From positions 62,001 to 126,000 of the forward strand of contig WNYE01000031.1 in assembly GCA_021396245.1 (NCBI GenBank): 64,000 nt of DNA. Direction: 5' to 3'. Shown in pieces: positions 32,114-41,691 of the stretch. The notes beneath the pieces were generated by a model that worked only from the letters and a program-made list of their open reading frames with translations, made no database searches and had not been told where the DNA came from. The stretch is from Sporothrix humicola (lineage: Eukaryota > Ascomycota > Sordariomycetes > Ophiostomatales > Ophiostomataceae). The translations under genes and the position numbers were made by a program. The stretch's first letter is position 1; each line of letters begins with the position of its first letter.

Positions 32114-32338
32114 TTGTTGTTGTTGTTGTTCAAAGCAGTCGAGGCCCAGCGGCGTGCAGATTTGTATATCATTGCGCAGCTATTTTCACGCGTAAGACAT
32201 GCATAAATACTAATGCAGTTCAGATGTCCAATCAGCTGAGACAGTTAGTGGTTAGCGATTCATCAATGTAGGATTCTGCTTTAATTTTCCATTCTCACCA
32301 GTCAATGTCGTTCTGTTCTCTCTTGGACAAACAATTTT

Positions 32339-33175
32339 ATGATGGAAACAATCGAATCGTGGGAGTCGTTCAAGACAATCGACGGGCGTTTCCAATTCCA
32401 TCACATGGAAGGGATTGTACGACAAGAAGATGGCACGCACATTATCGGCCGCTGGAAGACGCGGACAAAGACATGCGACGACCCTTCAGCGCTCTACGAT
32501 GTTCGGCCACTCCAGATAAGCGATCGAGGACCAGTGATGCAACCAGGTTGGACTCGTGTCTCTCCAGAAATCGACTTGACATCGTCCTTAGTCTATATCA
32601 AGAAACCGACAATGATGGACTTTACGGATTCTGGCCTTCGACAGCGAATCACCAGAGACATTGTTGCCTGTGAAGAGATATCGCTCCACCCACAGCATCC
32701 CAATATTGCAAAATACCACGGCTGCATTGTCAACGAAATGACAGACCACGTGGAAGGTCTCGTTTTTCAAAAGTACCGCATCTCTCTTCTCGAACTGTGC
32801 AATCCGCGCCGCCTCAACTAGCACGCCTTTGTCGCCTTGGGTGGTGATCGAACGGTATCGACTGGCATTCTACCTGGTCACATTGACGGACTTTTATCTG
32901 GTCTCCAGTGTCTTCACAAAATAGGACCCGTTCATAATGACGTCAACCCAAGCAATATTATGGTCGACGGTGAGGGAGACGATATCCGGCTGGTTCTGGT
33001 CGATTTTGACAGCTGTCGGCCAGATGGGGCTTCTTTGACAGCCACACAGGCAAGGAGAACGCATGGATGGCATGATCGAGACGTCACAATATCTCAGGCT
33101 AGCAACGATCTTGATGCACTGGACGAGATCAGGACGTGGCTGTTTGGCGATATTGAGGCTCTGCGGTGGAAATAG
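32339..33175 (+). pseudogene. Protein-kinase-like gene with in-frame TAG
   Basis: Kinase-fold relative of the gene at 26141. One frame runs from ATG 32339 to the stop at 33175 (279 codons) with one internal TAG at 32819-32821. Before it come LVYIKKP (beta-3 Lys), ITRDIVACEEISLHP (alpha-C), HPNIAKYHGC, and VFQKYRISLLEL (hinge). After it come GLLSGLQCLHKIGPVHNDVNPSNIM (catalytic loop, HND for HRD) and VLVDFDSCRP (DFD for DFG). Essential parts lie on both sides of the TAG. A 60-bp intron ending at this TAG is formally possible but would delete the hinge. The simplest reading is a single nonsense mutation; readthrough or suppression is an alternative. Otherwise the frame is intact, so decay would be recent. 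Confidence 0.72.
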
Positions 33176-34113
33176 AGTTTTGTGGCGTTCACTAAAGGTT
33201 AGCACGAGATCTGTTGGCCAGCTTCGAATTAGTGAACAGTTAGCTGTCATTTGCTGGTTGGTGTCCTGTTTCTTCAAATCTTTACTCTTCTTTACTCTTG
33301 TTCATCTTTGACCGAATTGTGCGCCTGCGGCTAATTGGTAGACTGATCGGTGAACCAATCTGTGACTGGCTGAACAAGGCGATGGACAGCTTGCGCAATG
33401 TCATGAAATTGGACAAAGGCTGTGCTCGTTTGGATGGAAATACCGTGGAGCTTGAAATCGTCTTGAAAGCCGATTGCAAACGCGTACTCACAAGGCACAC
33501 GACAGGGCATTTTTCGAGTTTTAGCGTGCGGAACGACCCTGCGGAATTGCCCATTTGGCAGGCATGTTCGGTGACGGAATGGCAGGCGCGGTTGACCCGT
33601 CAGGACCCACTCCTGCCAATCATCGTCGCAGGGCGTTCTTGCCCGTTACAACATCCAGCATAACGGCTTCGCTCATTCGCCTCGGCTGCCAGGGAAAGAA
33701 CGAAGCATTAAAGGGGGAAAGAAGGGGAAAGAACGGGCGGAAGAAGGCTGAGTTTTCTTAGTTCTGGCTTTTCACAGCACTCGTTTCGTAGGTTTCGACT
33801 GCGCATTTTCCCAGGGCTTGGCAATGTGGGCAATGTGGACAATCTTGAGCGACCAGGCTGCACCGGCGTTGTCCAGCTCTTGGCGCCTTTCTTTGACTTG
33901 AACTTGACTTTTGAATTCGAGTTTGCTTCTTTAAAGTTGAGCTCCTTCCTACATCGTCACCAAGTCCAGTCGCTCCTTCTTCGACGACGGCTGATGGCGC
34001 CTTCCGTTTTGCACGACCCCGACTGATACCTCCACTCCACCTCCAAAACAACACATCAACAATACAACTCCGACAACACCACCTCACTCCACTCCTCGTC
34101 CACACTGCCGGGC
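33176..34113. other. Intergenic region
   Basis: No supported gene. The open frame at 33.3-33.66 kb has no ATG at its head and no family motif. The right end is C/A-rich leader of the membrane-protein gene. Confidence 0.5.
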
Positions 34114-36024
34114 ATGGCCAATACGACGACTGCGGCAGCGGCCGCCGCGACCACGGCCGTCGTCAGCTGGATCCATGCCTACCCGCCGCTGCCCCTGCTT
34201 GCATCGGCCGCCATGACCCAGCCGGCCGGAAAACTGCTCGGAGTCTCGTCCGTCAACAGCGTTTGGTTGCGCGCGTCGCCCATTATCTGCGCGCTGGACG
34301 CGCTGCTGCTGATTATTCGCTGCCTCGTGTACTGCCTTACAGTCAAGGCGACGCCACGGCAGGCACTCGTCATTATCGGCGCCGACCGGTTTGCCAAAAA
34401 GAGCAACGACCTCAGTGCAAGCACCGACCCAACCGACGAAGTGACGGCAACAGAGCGCGGCACGACGTCACGGATTGCGGCCGTGGCAAAAACGGCGACA
34501 GCAACGGCCATCCGCTTGGCAGGGTTTGCTCTGGGCGTGGTGCCACTCGTGGAACTGATCTGGTTCGAGCCAGGTGGCCATGAAGCAAAGTGGACGGCCG
34601 CCTGGGGATTCTTGTACATTGGATCCTACCTTGTTCTGGAAGGCGCCGCGATGGTGTATCGCTGGGAAAAGGTACAGCCGCAATACACGGCTGCAGACTT
34701 TGAGCTGGACGAGGTGGAGGGCTTGGCCGGGGGAGAAACAGTTACGGCCGGCAGTGGAACCAACGGCGTTCCCTACGATCGAGTGTCTGAAGATGATGGA
34801 GAATCGGACACCGAGGGACTGGCAAGACGAAAATCAGAAAACGGCGCCGAGAGCAGTGATGAACACGACGATGGCCACGGCGACGAGCAGCCGGGCGACG
34901 ACGCAGAAACGGCCGATCTTCTTGCTCGTGGCGGCGAACGGAGCGATACTGCTGCAACGACGACAGCGAATGCGACCTCTGCGACAGCCGACATCGAAGC
35001 AAACAAAGCCCACCCCTACGAATACAACAACGACCCGTCTAGCCACCCACGATTTGACCGCGTCGACAATATTATGTCCGCGATTGACTCGCACATCATC
35101 GGCATCGGCTGGCTCATCCACTTCTTCTTCATCTACTGGGCCTTCCTGGATCTCGTCCAGCCCGGCATCAACAGAACTCTTTTGGTTGTCGATGTCAACC
35201 AGAACCAAGGCTGGCAAATGGTCGGCAAGCTTGCCACGCCGCTCTACTACCTCAGCTTCCCCTTTATTTTCCTGGCGCTCTTTACGGTGCTTGGCACCAC
35301 GCTCGGCGCCGGTGCCCTGGCCGTCTTTCTCCTGTTAGGCATCGCCAAACTCGTCAACTCCCAGCTGCCCAAATCTGTCAACGACTGGGCCAACGGCATC
35401 GTGCCCAACCTGATCACTGTGGTTCTTGCCGGCTTCGGCGTCCTGTGCGGTCTCGTCTTTTTCTTCATGGGCTCGCCCTGGATCGGCGAGGCTATGCTGT
35501 CGCCGCACATGATGTGGATCTACAGCACGATCATGGTCGAGCTGATCCTGTTTATCTTCTATCTATGTGGCTGCTTTATCTTTTACTGCATCATCAAGGG
35601 CCTTATTGGCCTCTTCAAGAAGAAGTTCGCCATTGTGCCCGAAGAGCCGGCCAACGTTGCGCCAAGAATGTTCTCGGTCATCCCTGCGCCCGTCCAGCCT
35701 CCATCGTCGATCATCCCGACGGCCGCGCCCGATGCACCCCAATGGGCCGTCAACATCCTACCCTACACGACCGACGACAGCACCGCCCTGCTGGCCGTCG
35801 CGCTCCACACTCTGCTGCTCACACTTTTGTGGTACTCGATCCGCTTTGCCGGATCGGCGCACTGGCACCAGCATTGGCAAGAAGCGCTCGTGGCCAATGT
35901 CACAGCGCCTCACAACGGCACCGCGGTTAACGGCACAGCCAATGCGACGGCATCTGCATCCGTCGTTGCGTCCATCGTGGCAGCGTCGATCGCACCGTCA
36001 GGCACGTCTGTCAAATTGTTCTAA
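34114..36024 (+). CDS. Polytopic membrane protein, family unrecognised
   Basis: Intronless, 636 residues, no family that I recognise. Hydrophobic spans fall at about residues 50-72, 130-152, 160-182, 325-350, 372-412 (probably two), 430-455, 463-500 and 552-572. Between the third and fourth spans is a long acidic, polar loop (about 195-320) rich in Asp/Glu/Gly/Ala. The C-terminal tail after the last span has four N-glycosylation sequons (NVT, NGT, NGT, NAT), so it may face the lumen or outside. Alanine/threonine-rich N-terminus; a canonical signal peptide is not clear. GC3 bias is strong, so the gene is certainly real. It could be a channel or scaffold of the secretory pathway, but nothing in the sequence decides this. 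Confidence 0.8.
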   Translation: MANTTTAAAAAATTAVVSWIHAYPPLPLLASAAMTQPAGKLLGVSSVNSVWLRASPIICALDALLLIIRCLVYCLTVKATPRQALVIIGADRFAKKSNDLSASTDPTDEVTATERGTTSRIAAVAKTATATAIRLAGFALGVVPLVELIWFEPGGHEAKWTAAWGFLYIGSYLVLEGAAMVYRWEKVQPQYTAADFELDEVEGLAGGETVTAGSGTNGVPYDRVSEDDGESDTEGLARRKSENGAESSDEHDDGHGDEQPGDDAETADLLARGGERSDTAATTTANATSATADIEANKAHPYEYNNDPSSHPRFDRVDNIMSAIDSHIIGIGWLIHFFFIYWAFLDLVQPGINRTLLVVDVNQNQGWQMVGKLATPLYYLSFPFIFLALFTVLGTTLGAGALAVFLLLGIAKLVNSQLPKSVNDWANGIVPNLITVVLAGFGVLCGLVFFFMGSPWIGEAMLSPHMMWIYSTIMVELILFIFYLCGCFIFYCIIKGLIGLFKKKFAIVPEEPANVAPRMFSVIPAPVQPPSSIIPTAAPDAPQWAVNILPYTTDDSTALLAVALHTLLLTLLWYSIRFAGSAHWHQHWQEALVANVTAPHNGTAVNGTANATASASVVASIVAASIAPSGTSVKLF

Positions 36025-36450
36025 CGAAAACAAGTCGGGGCAGAAAAGAGGACAAAAGAAGAAGTTCGGAATCTTTTGGAGAAGTTTTGGGAGAATTCCT
36101 AGGAATTTACGACGCGCTACACGACGATGTAGAAGAATTGCACGAATTGCTCGCGTGTGAGCGAAAACGCCGTGCCGAGCCGGTGCCGGACGTGGGCGTA
36201 GGGGTTTACGCTTTAGAGCGTTGACGCCATTCTAGCCGCGACAGAGGTCATCTTACTTTTGCTATCACAGCAAGCATGACATATCTTTGCGGCATAACGA
36301 TAACGATACCTATTTGGATTTAGTTTGTATTTATTATTTATCTGAGCGTTTATCTGTATTTTTACCTTACACAAGACTTACCTTACATCTACTTGACAAT
36401 TTACTTGACAATTTACTTGACAATTTATTTCTCAACACATCTTTCTCACC
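36025..36450. promoter_or_regulatory. Intergenic leader with 12-bp tandem repeat
   Basis: AT-rich region upstream of the nitroreductase. Three perfect copies of ACTTGACAATTT occupy 36391-36426, ending 24 bp before the ATG, so they probably lie in the 5' leader. Confidence 0.65.
36391..36426 (+). repeat. 3 x 12 bp tandem repeat
   Basis: Perfect ACTTGACAATTT repeated three times just upstream of the nitroreductase start. Confidence 0.95.
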
Positions 36451-37332
36451 ATGTCGCATCTTCCTTCATTGATTGCTGCCCGCTATAGCACATCAACAGA
36501 CAACGCCAAGACCAATGGCTCAACAAACGGCCCTTCCGCCTCTACCAACGGAACTTCCGTCGCCGTCGACGCCTTGACTACCATTTTATCTCACAAGTCC
36601 GTCCGCCATTTCGTCAGCGGCCAAGCTCTGCCCGACGGCACATTGGACGTCCTAGTTGCCGCTGCTCAAAGTGCGCCGACGTCGTCCAATCTTCAAGCAT
36701 GGAGTGTCGTCGCTGTTCAAGATCCCGAGAAAAAGACCAAGCTTTCTGAGCTCAGCGGAAACCAGGCATTTGTCCGGCAGGCTCCTCTTGTTCTCGTCTT
36801 TACAGCCGATCTTCACAGAGCACAGGTCGTTTCGGCCTCTGTTGACCCGCCTTCTCCTGCTGAAGCTCTCCAGTACACAGAGCTGTTTTTGGTGGCCGCC
36901 TTAGACGCCGCATTTGCAGCCCAAAACGTCTTTGCCGCCGCCGAGTCACTGGGTCTTGGAGGTTGCTATGTCGGTGCTGCTCGCAATCATCCTCAGGAAG
37001 TAGCTGCTCTACTTGGACTTCCACCGAGAGTGGTCGGCCTTTTTGCACTGGCAATTGGCGTCCCAGACAAATCTGTGGCTGCTGTTACAGCTCCTGTCAA
37101 GCCAAGACTACCTACATCTGAAGTACTTCATCACGAAACATGGGACGACAGCCAGCAACAAAAGCACTTTGCAGAGTACAACGCGAAACTGGCTGCCTTC
37201 AACGACGCGCAGAATCTTGACCAGCCCGTGTGGACAAAGCGCGCAGCGGCAAGAGTGGCCACTGTCGGAAGTCTTCACGGCCGTCATGTGTTGAAGCAGG
37301 TGCTTCAAGAGAGAGAGTTCCAGCTGTTGTGA
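36451..37332 (+). CDS. FMN-dependent nitroreductase family protein
   Basis: NAD(P)H:FMN oxidoreductase of the nitroreductase fold (NfsA/FRP-like). Intronless, 293 residues. After a Ser/Thr/Asn-rich N-terminus (residues 1-40, possibly a mitochondrial leader: MSHLPSLIAARYST) comes LSHKSVRHFVSGQALP, the conserved SxRxF FMN-binding start. AAQSAPTSSNLQAWSVVAV is the typical phosphate/flavin segment. LVAALDAAFAAQNVFAAAESLGLGGCYVGA is the dimer helix and flavin loop. The C-terminal arm (after about 235) resembles the extended NfsA/FRP tail. The likely role is reduction of quinones or nitro compounds. The natural substrate is unknown. Confidence 0.88.
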   Translation: MSHLPSLIAARYSTSTDNAKTNGSTNGPSASTNGTSVAVDALTTILSHKSVRHFVSGQALPDGTLDVLVAAAQSAPTSSNLQAWSVVAVQDPEKKTKLSELSGNQAFVRQAPLVLVFTADLHRAQVVSASVDPPSPAEALQYTELFLVAALDAAFAAQNVFAAAESLGLGGCYVGAARNHPQEVAALLGLPPRVVGLFALAIGVPDKSVAAVTAPVKPRLPTSEVLHHETWDDSQQQKHFAEYNAKLAAFNDAQNLDQPVWTKRAAARVATVGSLHGRHVLKQVLQEREFQLL

Positions 37333-37904
37333 GCGGGACTTGCTAGGAAATACGAGTACGCAAATAAATAAACTTTTATTCTTAAAGGAGGATTTATTCA
37401 ACATGAAAATGACACAAACCTGCAGCATCGTTTGTGTGGTGATTAAACCTTGAATTACGAACAACAGTTCGTGGAAAATGAACGGCACAAGAGACCTCAT
37501 TTATTCTCCGGGAAATACACCTCACCCACAGTTCACCCACATTCTCGGCAGTTGTCAAACACGCTTCTTGTCGTGGCGGATCCGGGCGAGATAGATACGA
37601 TTTAGATTAATTTGGCGGCCATCGACCAGCCACAAGCCGTCCACGACTCGTCCACGACTCTTCCTGGGCAACATCCCCGGTTTATCCATAGTGTTTTTGC
37701 CCAGTCCGCAGTCAACGCCAAATCCTCCCACTTTACAACGCGGAGAGCGGCTTGTGGGGATGGATAACAACCAAGGGAAATGCCGTCCGTCCGTGTAGAT
37801 AAAACCGAGATGTGGACAAATTTCGTACAGTTTCTTCAGAAACCAGATGCTTGATTGTGTGAACATCGCCAAACTTGTCAACATCGTCCCTCATCACCGC
37901 CATC
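37333..37904. other. Intergenic region
   Basis: No supported gene. 3' flank of the nitroreductase and promoter/leader of the DUF1996 gene. Confidence 0.5.
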
Positions 37905-39103
37905 ATGAAGGCCACGCTGTCGACCCTCGCTTTCCTTCCGGGCGCCCTTGCCCAGGGTATGCTCCGTTTCGGCTGCTCGCAGCTCGTCATCGAACGCATC
38001 GACCCCATTGTCAATCCCGGCCAGGATCCCTCGTCGCACACCCACCAAGTCGTCGGCGGAAACTCGTTCAACATCACGGTAGGCATCAAGATATTCTCTG
38101 AAAATTAGCTCATAACAAATTACATCTAACACAAGGTAGATGGACCCGTCCAACCATGATCCCCCTAAGCTATCGACGTGCACGTCCTGCACCTACAGCG
38201 AGGATTTCAGCAACTACTGGACGGCCAGCATGTACTTCAAGTCACCCGAGAACGGCTCGTACCGTCTTGTGCCGCAAATGGCAAACTACCGCAACCGCAA
38301 CAGCCCCGAGCTTCTGCAGCAAGAGGGTGGCCTTACGGTCTACTACATGCAGCCGTTTGGCGGCGCGTCCAAAACGACGTCCTTCAAGCCCGGCTTCCGC
38401 ATGATCGCCGGCAATCCGGCTTTGCGCTCCAAGTCCGGCACGTTCCCGGGCATCTGCCACCGCTGCAACGGCAAGGCCGAGCTCAACGGCAACGGCGGCG
38501 TCCCCTGCGACAGCGGCGACTCGTCCAGCTTCCCCACGAAAATGTGCACCGGTGGCATCCGCGCCACCATCATCTTCCCCACCTGCTGGGACGGCAAGAA
38601 CCTCGACAGCCCCGACCACCAGAGCCACATGGCCTATGCGCCCGGCGGCCAGGCCCTGGCCAACGCAAACTGCCCCTCGACACACCCCGTCCGTGTCCCC
38701 CAGGTCATGTACGAGGTCATGTGGGACACCCGCCCCTTCAACGACCCCAAGTACTTCCAGGGCGGCAAGCAGCCGTTTGTCTACTCGTTTGACGACAGCA
38801 CCGGCCATGGCCAGCACGGCGACTACCTATTTGGCTGGAAGGACGATGCGCTCCAGCGCGGCATGGACGCGCTCGGCAAGAACGGCTGCACAAACGACGT
38901 CTGCAGCACCGCCCTCAAGATCCAGTCCGGCAAAGACGCCATAGCCTGCACAAAGAAGTCCCAGAGCGGCGAGGATGTCGGCCGCCAGGGTGATTGTAAG
39001 TGTCCCCCTTCTTCTCTAGAATATTTATTTTGTGTCATGGTACTAACATATCGCAGGGCTCACGACTCTTCCAGGCTACACTGATGGAGGTATGGCCATG
39101 TAA
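37905..39103 (+). CDS. Secreted DUF1996 protein
   Basis: Secreted fungal protein of the DUF1996 family, common in filamentous fungi and often linked to the wall. Its activity is unknown. Exons 37905..38078, 38140..38995 and 39057..39103 give 358 residues. Both introns are 61 bp with CTAAC-type branch sites. The signal peptide is MKATLSTLAFLPGALAQ, followed by the family start RFGCSQLVIERIDPIVNPG and HTHQVVGGNSFNIT. Intron 1 joins NIT to MDPSNHDPP, as expected for the family. Conserved cysteines occur in CTSCTYSEDFSNYWTA, ICHRCNG and CTGGIRATIIFPTCWDG. Intron 2 restores the C-terminus WLTTLPGYTDGG. No WSC domain or GPI signal follows. Confidence 0.92.
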
Positions 39104-39236
39104 GGTGAAGGAGAATGGACGTTAATATTGTTAGATATGGAGCAGTCATTCAGTAGTCTAGGTCTAATGAAGATGTCTTGAAATAAAGCAAATGTTTCAA
39201 GAAATTGCTATCTACTTAACAATGTTGATGTGCCCC

Positions 39237-39355
39237 GTAAGCCATGGATAATTTAAAACAATTTAGCCGGCCCAGCTCCGTCTTCTTATGTTTGGCTTTC
39301 GCGCTTGCTTTGCCAATTCAAGAACTGAATTTCTAACCTCTTATTTTTTTTTTAG
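39237..39355 (+). other. Candidate 5'-leader intron
   Basis: Donor GTAAGC (39237), branch-like TCTAACC (39331) and a T-rich tract ending TTTAG (39355), 16 bp before the start of the small secreted protein. Confidence 0.5.
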
Positions 39356-39371
39356 ACTCATATCAACAGTC

Positions 39372-39998
39372 ATGTTGATTCGAATCTCGAGCCTCGTGCT
39401 GTTTCTGTCATGGATGACAACCTCTGCCAAGAGCACCATTACTCTTCCAAGTTGTACACTACTCAATTCAAACAACCGAATAAGAGACGATGCCTCTTAC
39501 TCTTGGCTTCTCACGAACTTAACACTTGACACATCAATGCAGGACTCCAGCTCTCAAGGGTCACGCAGCCTCAGCTTCACCATATCCTCACCAGATATCA
39601 GTCCTCCAGGTCAATGCAGTGGAAGTAGAGCTTCTCCTCAAGATGACCTATGGCATCCTTGTGAAATCGGCAGCTCTAGCACCGACACATGGCTCACTTT
39701 CTCGTCCGACTTTCTCATCAACAACTACGTTGAACTGAACCAGACATGGGCGTGTCAGACAAAAGATGGAAAGCGGGCGACGATGCAGGCAACAGGAGGT
39801 GAAAGTCTAGGCTGGTTTGTCTGCGGAAACGACTCAGCAACAGCCATACTTGAGCCTGTTCCTGGACACTGCAAACATGTCCAGCCAATCCTGACACCAG
39901 ATCAGGAGCTAAACGGTGCAGTCACAACAAAGAATTGGACAGAGCCAACGGGCGATGTCATCATAGCGGCGTCTATCAATGTTGTTGATATTTTGTGA
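39372..39998 (+). CDS. Small secreted cysteine-containing protein
   Basis: 208 residues from ATG 39372, the start that opens a signal peptide (MLIRISSLVLFLSWMTTSA). The frame is open 28 codons upstream, but that part overlaps the probable leader intron. The mature part has six cysteines (TLPSCTLL, GQCSGS, HPCEIG, WACQTK, FVCGND, GHCKHV), enough for three disulfides, and several N-glycosylation sequons (NLT, NQT, NDS, NWT). No family is recognised. Size, secretion and even cysteine number fit an effector-like or wall-associated small secreted protein, which is an inference. Codon bias is weaker than in the housekeeping neighbours. Confidence 0.7.
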   Translation: MLIRISSLVLFLSWMTTSAKSTITLPSCTLLNSNNRIRDDASYSWLLTNLTLDTSMQDSSSQGSRSLSFTISSPDISPPGQCSGSRASPQDDLWHPCEIGSSSTDTWLTFSSDFLINNYVELNQTWACQTKDGKRATMQATGGESLGWFVCGNDSATAILEPVPGHCKHVQPILTPDQELNGAVTTKNWTEPTGDVIIAASINVVDIL

Positions 39999-40523
39999 CC
40001 AGGATAACACGTCTACTTTTGTTACATTTATTTAATATGTCAATAATATTTAGAAATATTTTTCTTTACCTGCTTTTTTTGTTGATTTTCTTTTCTTATT
40101 GAGTCTTTTGTTAGAATTGTACATGAGTTCGAAATGTTACGTTCGTCCACAAAAAGCCCCAAGAATTAAATTCGATTGCGAAAAATGTTAAATAAATCAT
40201 AAAAAAATAAACAAGACTTCGAGACTAAGTTTTCCAGGCCAACAAAATAGAGGAATTAAATATGAAATAGCATAGAATAGCGACAATTATTCTAAAAAAT
40301 TATGAAATGCATTTGATTTACTTTTGTTCGTGACTCTCACAGCCTTGCTGGCTTACACCAGAGTTTTGGTGATGTTGAAAAGTGGACCCTCGAGCTTGTC
40401 GATTGCGCCCCACTTTAAAAAAGTCGAACAAAACTCGCCAAAGGCAGGAACAAACATCACCACTTCATCTGCCTCGCCGACGTCAATTGCAACATAATTC
40501 CACAACAACCCCGAGACTCCGAC
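39999..40523. other. AT-rich intergenic region
   Basis: 3' flank of the small secreted protein and promoter of RRP41. No gene seen. Confidence 0.55.
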
Positions 40524-41447
40524 ATGCCCCTCGACACCTCCACATACTCGCTGGCGCTGCTGCGCGTCGACGGCCGCCGCTGGAACGAGCTGCGCCGCTG
40601 CCATGCCCAAGTGCGCACCCAGGCCGCCGCCGACGGCTCGTCCTACTGGGAAATGGGCAACACAAAAGTCATGTGCGTCTTGACAGGCCCCAGCGAACCG
40701 GGCCCAAAACGCGCCGGCACAATCACGGCTGGCGGCGGTACGACGGGATCCGGTAACGAGACCACTGCGGAGGTTGTCGTCAACATTGTCGTTGCTGGAT
40801 TTTCGTCTGTCGACCGTCGCCGGCGGGGTCGCACCGACAAGTAAGTATCTGTCCGCGCTTCGCTCGAGACCACTCTCGACCTTCTGAGCCTCTTGAACGC
40901 TTGCTAACCCTCACCCAGACGCATCCAAGAACTGTCCGCCACCGTTGCTCGCACACTCGCCGCCGTCCTCCACACTCACCTCTTCCCCCGCTCTGCGATT
41001 ACCTTTTCCCTCCACGTTTTGTCACAAGACGGCTCTCTCCTCGCCGCCCTTTTGAACGCAGCTACTCTCGCCGCTGTCGATGCCGGCATCCCCATGACCG
41101 ACTACGTTGTCGCCTGCTCGGCCGGCAGCACTTCCAGCGACGCCTCTGCCGACACGACCGACGGCGCTGACCCTCTCCTCGACCTCAACCTGCAAGAAGA
41201 ACAAGAGCTTCCCTCCCTGACAGTGGCCACGCTTGGCGCGACGGACCGCGTTGCTGCTCTGGTGTGCGAGAGCCGTGTACAGGCCCAGCGCCTGGAGGGC
41301 ATGCTGGCCGTCGCTGTCGACGGGTGCAAGCAAGTGCGCGCAATTGTCGACCGCGTTGTGCGGGAAGCAGGCCTTAAGATTGTCAAGGAGGGCAGTGGCG
41401 GTGCTTTGGACGCCAACCAAGTGTCATCCATGGACATTGACGTTTAA
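40524..41447 (+). CDS. RRP41: Exosome complex subunit Rrp41
   Basis: RNase PH-like core subunit of the RNA exosome (Ski6/Rrp41), which processes and degrades RNA in nucleus and cytoplasm. Exons 40524..40840 and 40919..41447 with a 78-bp intron (GTAAGT donor, GCTAAC branch, CCCAG acceptor) give 281 residues. Evidence: RVDGRRWNELRR at the N-terminus, DGSSYWEMGNTKVMCVLTGP (RNase PH domain start), and after the intron RIQELSATVARTLAAVLHTHLFP. ITFSLHVLSQDGSLLAALLNAATLAAVDAGIPM is the conserved core helix. A short Gly/Thr-rich insert (GGGTTGSGNETT) and an acidic insert near DLNLQEEQELP are species features. It is convergent with the PDI-like gene, with 244 bp between stops. Confidence 0.92.
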
Positions 41448-41691
41448 GAAGGTGGTTGCAGATTAAAAAAGATGGGAAAGAAGACTGGAGGATACCCTGT
41501 GCATTTGGGGACTGCATCGATTGGCGTTTGCTTGGGATACTGGTGTTTGGCGTTTTGGTACGTTTTGACGCGATTTTCTCATATTTTTATGGACATCTAC
41601 TTACATTCACAATAGTAGGAATTAGCATCTACGGCTACATAGATTCAAATTTATTTCATTTTTGTCGCTTTTCAAATTAAGGTACACTACT

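Noticed and set aside
33298..33663. Open frame between the kinase-like and membrane-protein genes
   Set aside because: Begins without ATG and has no recognisable feature.
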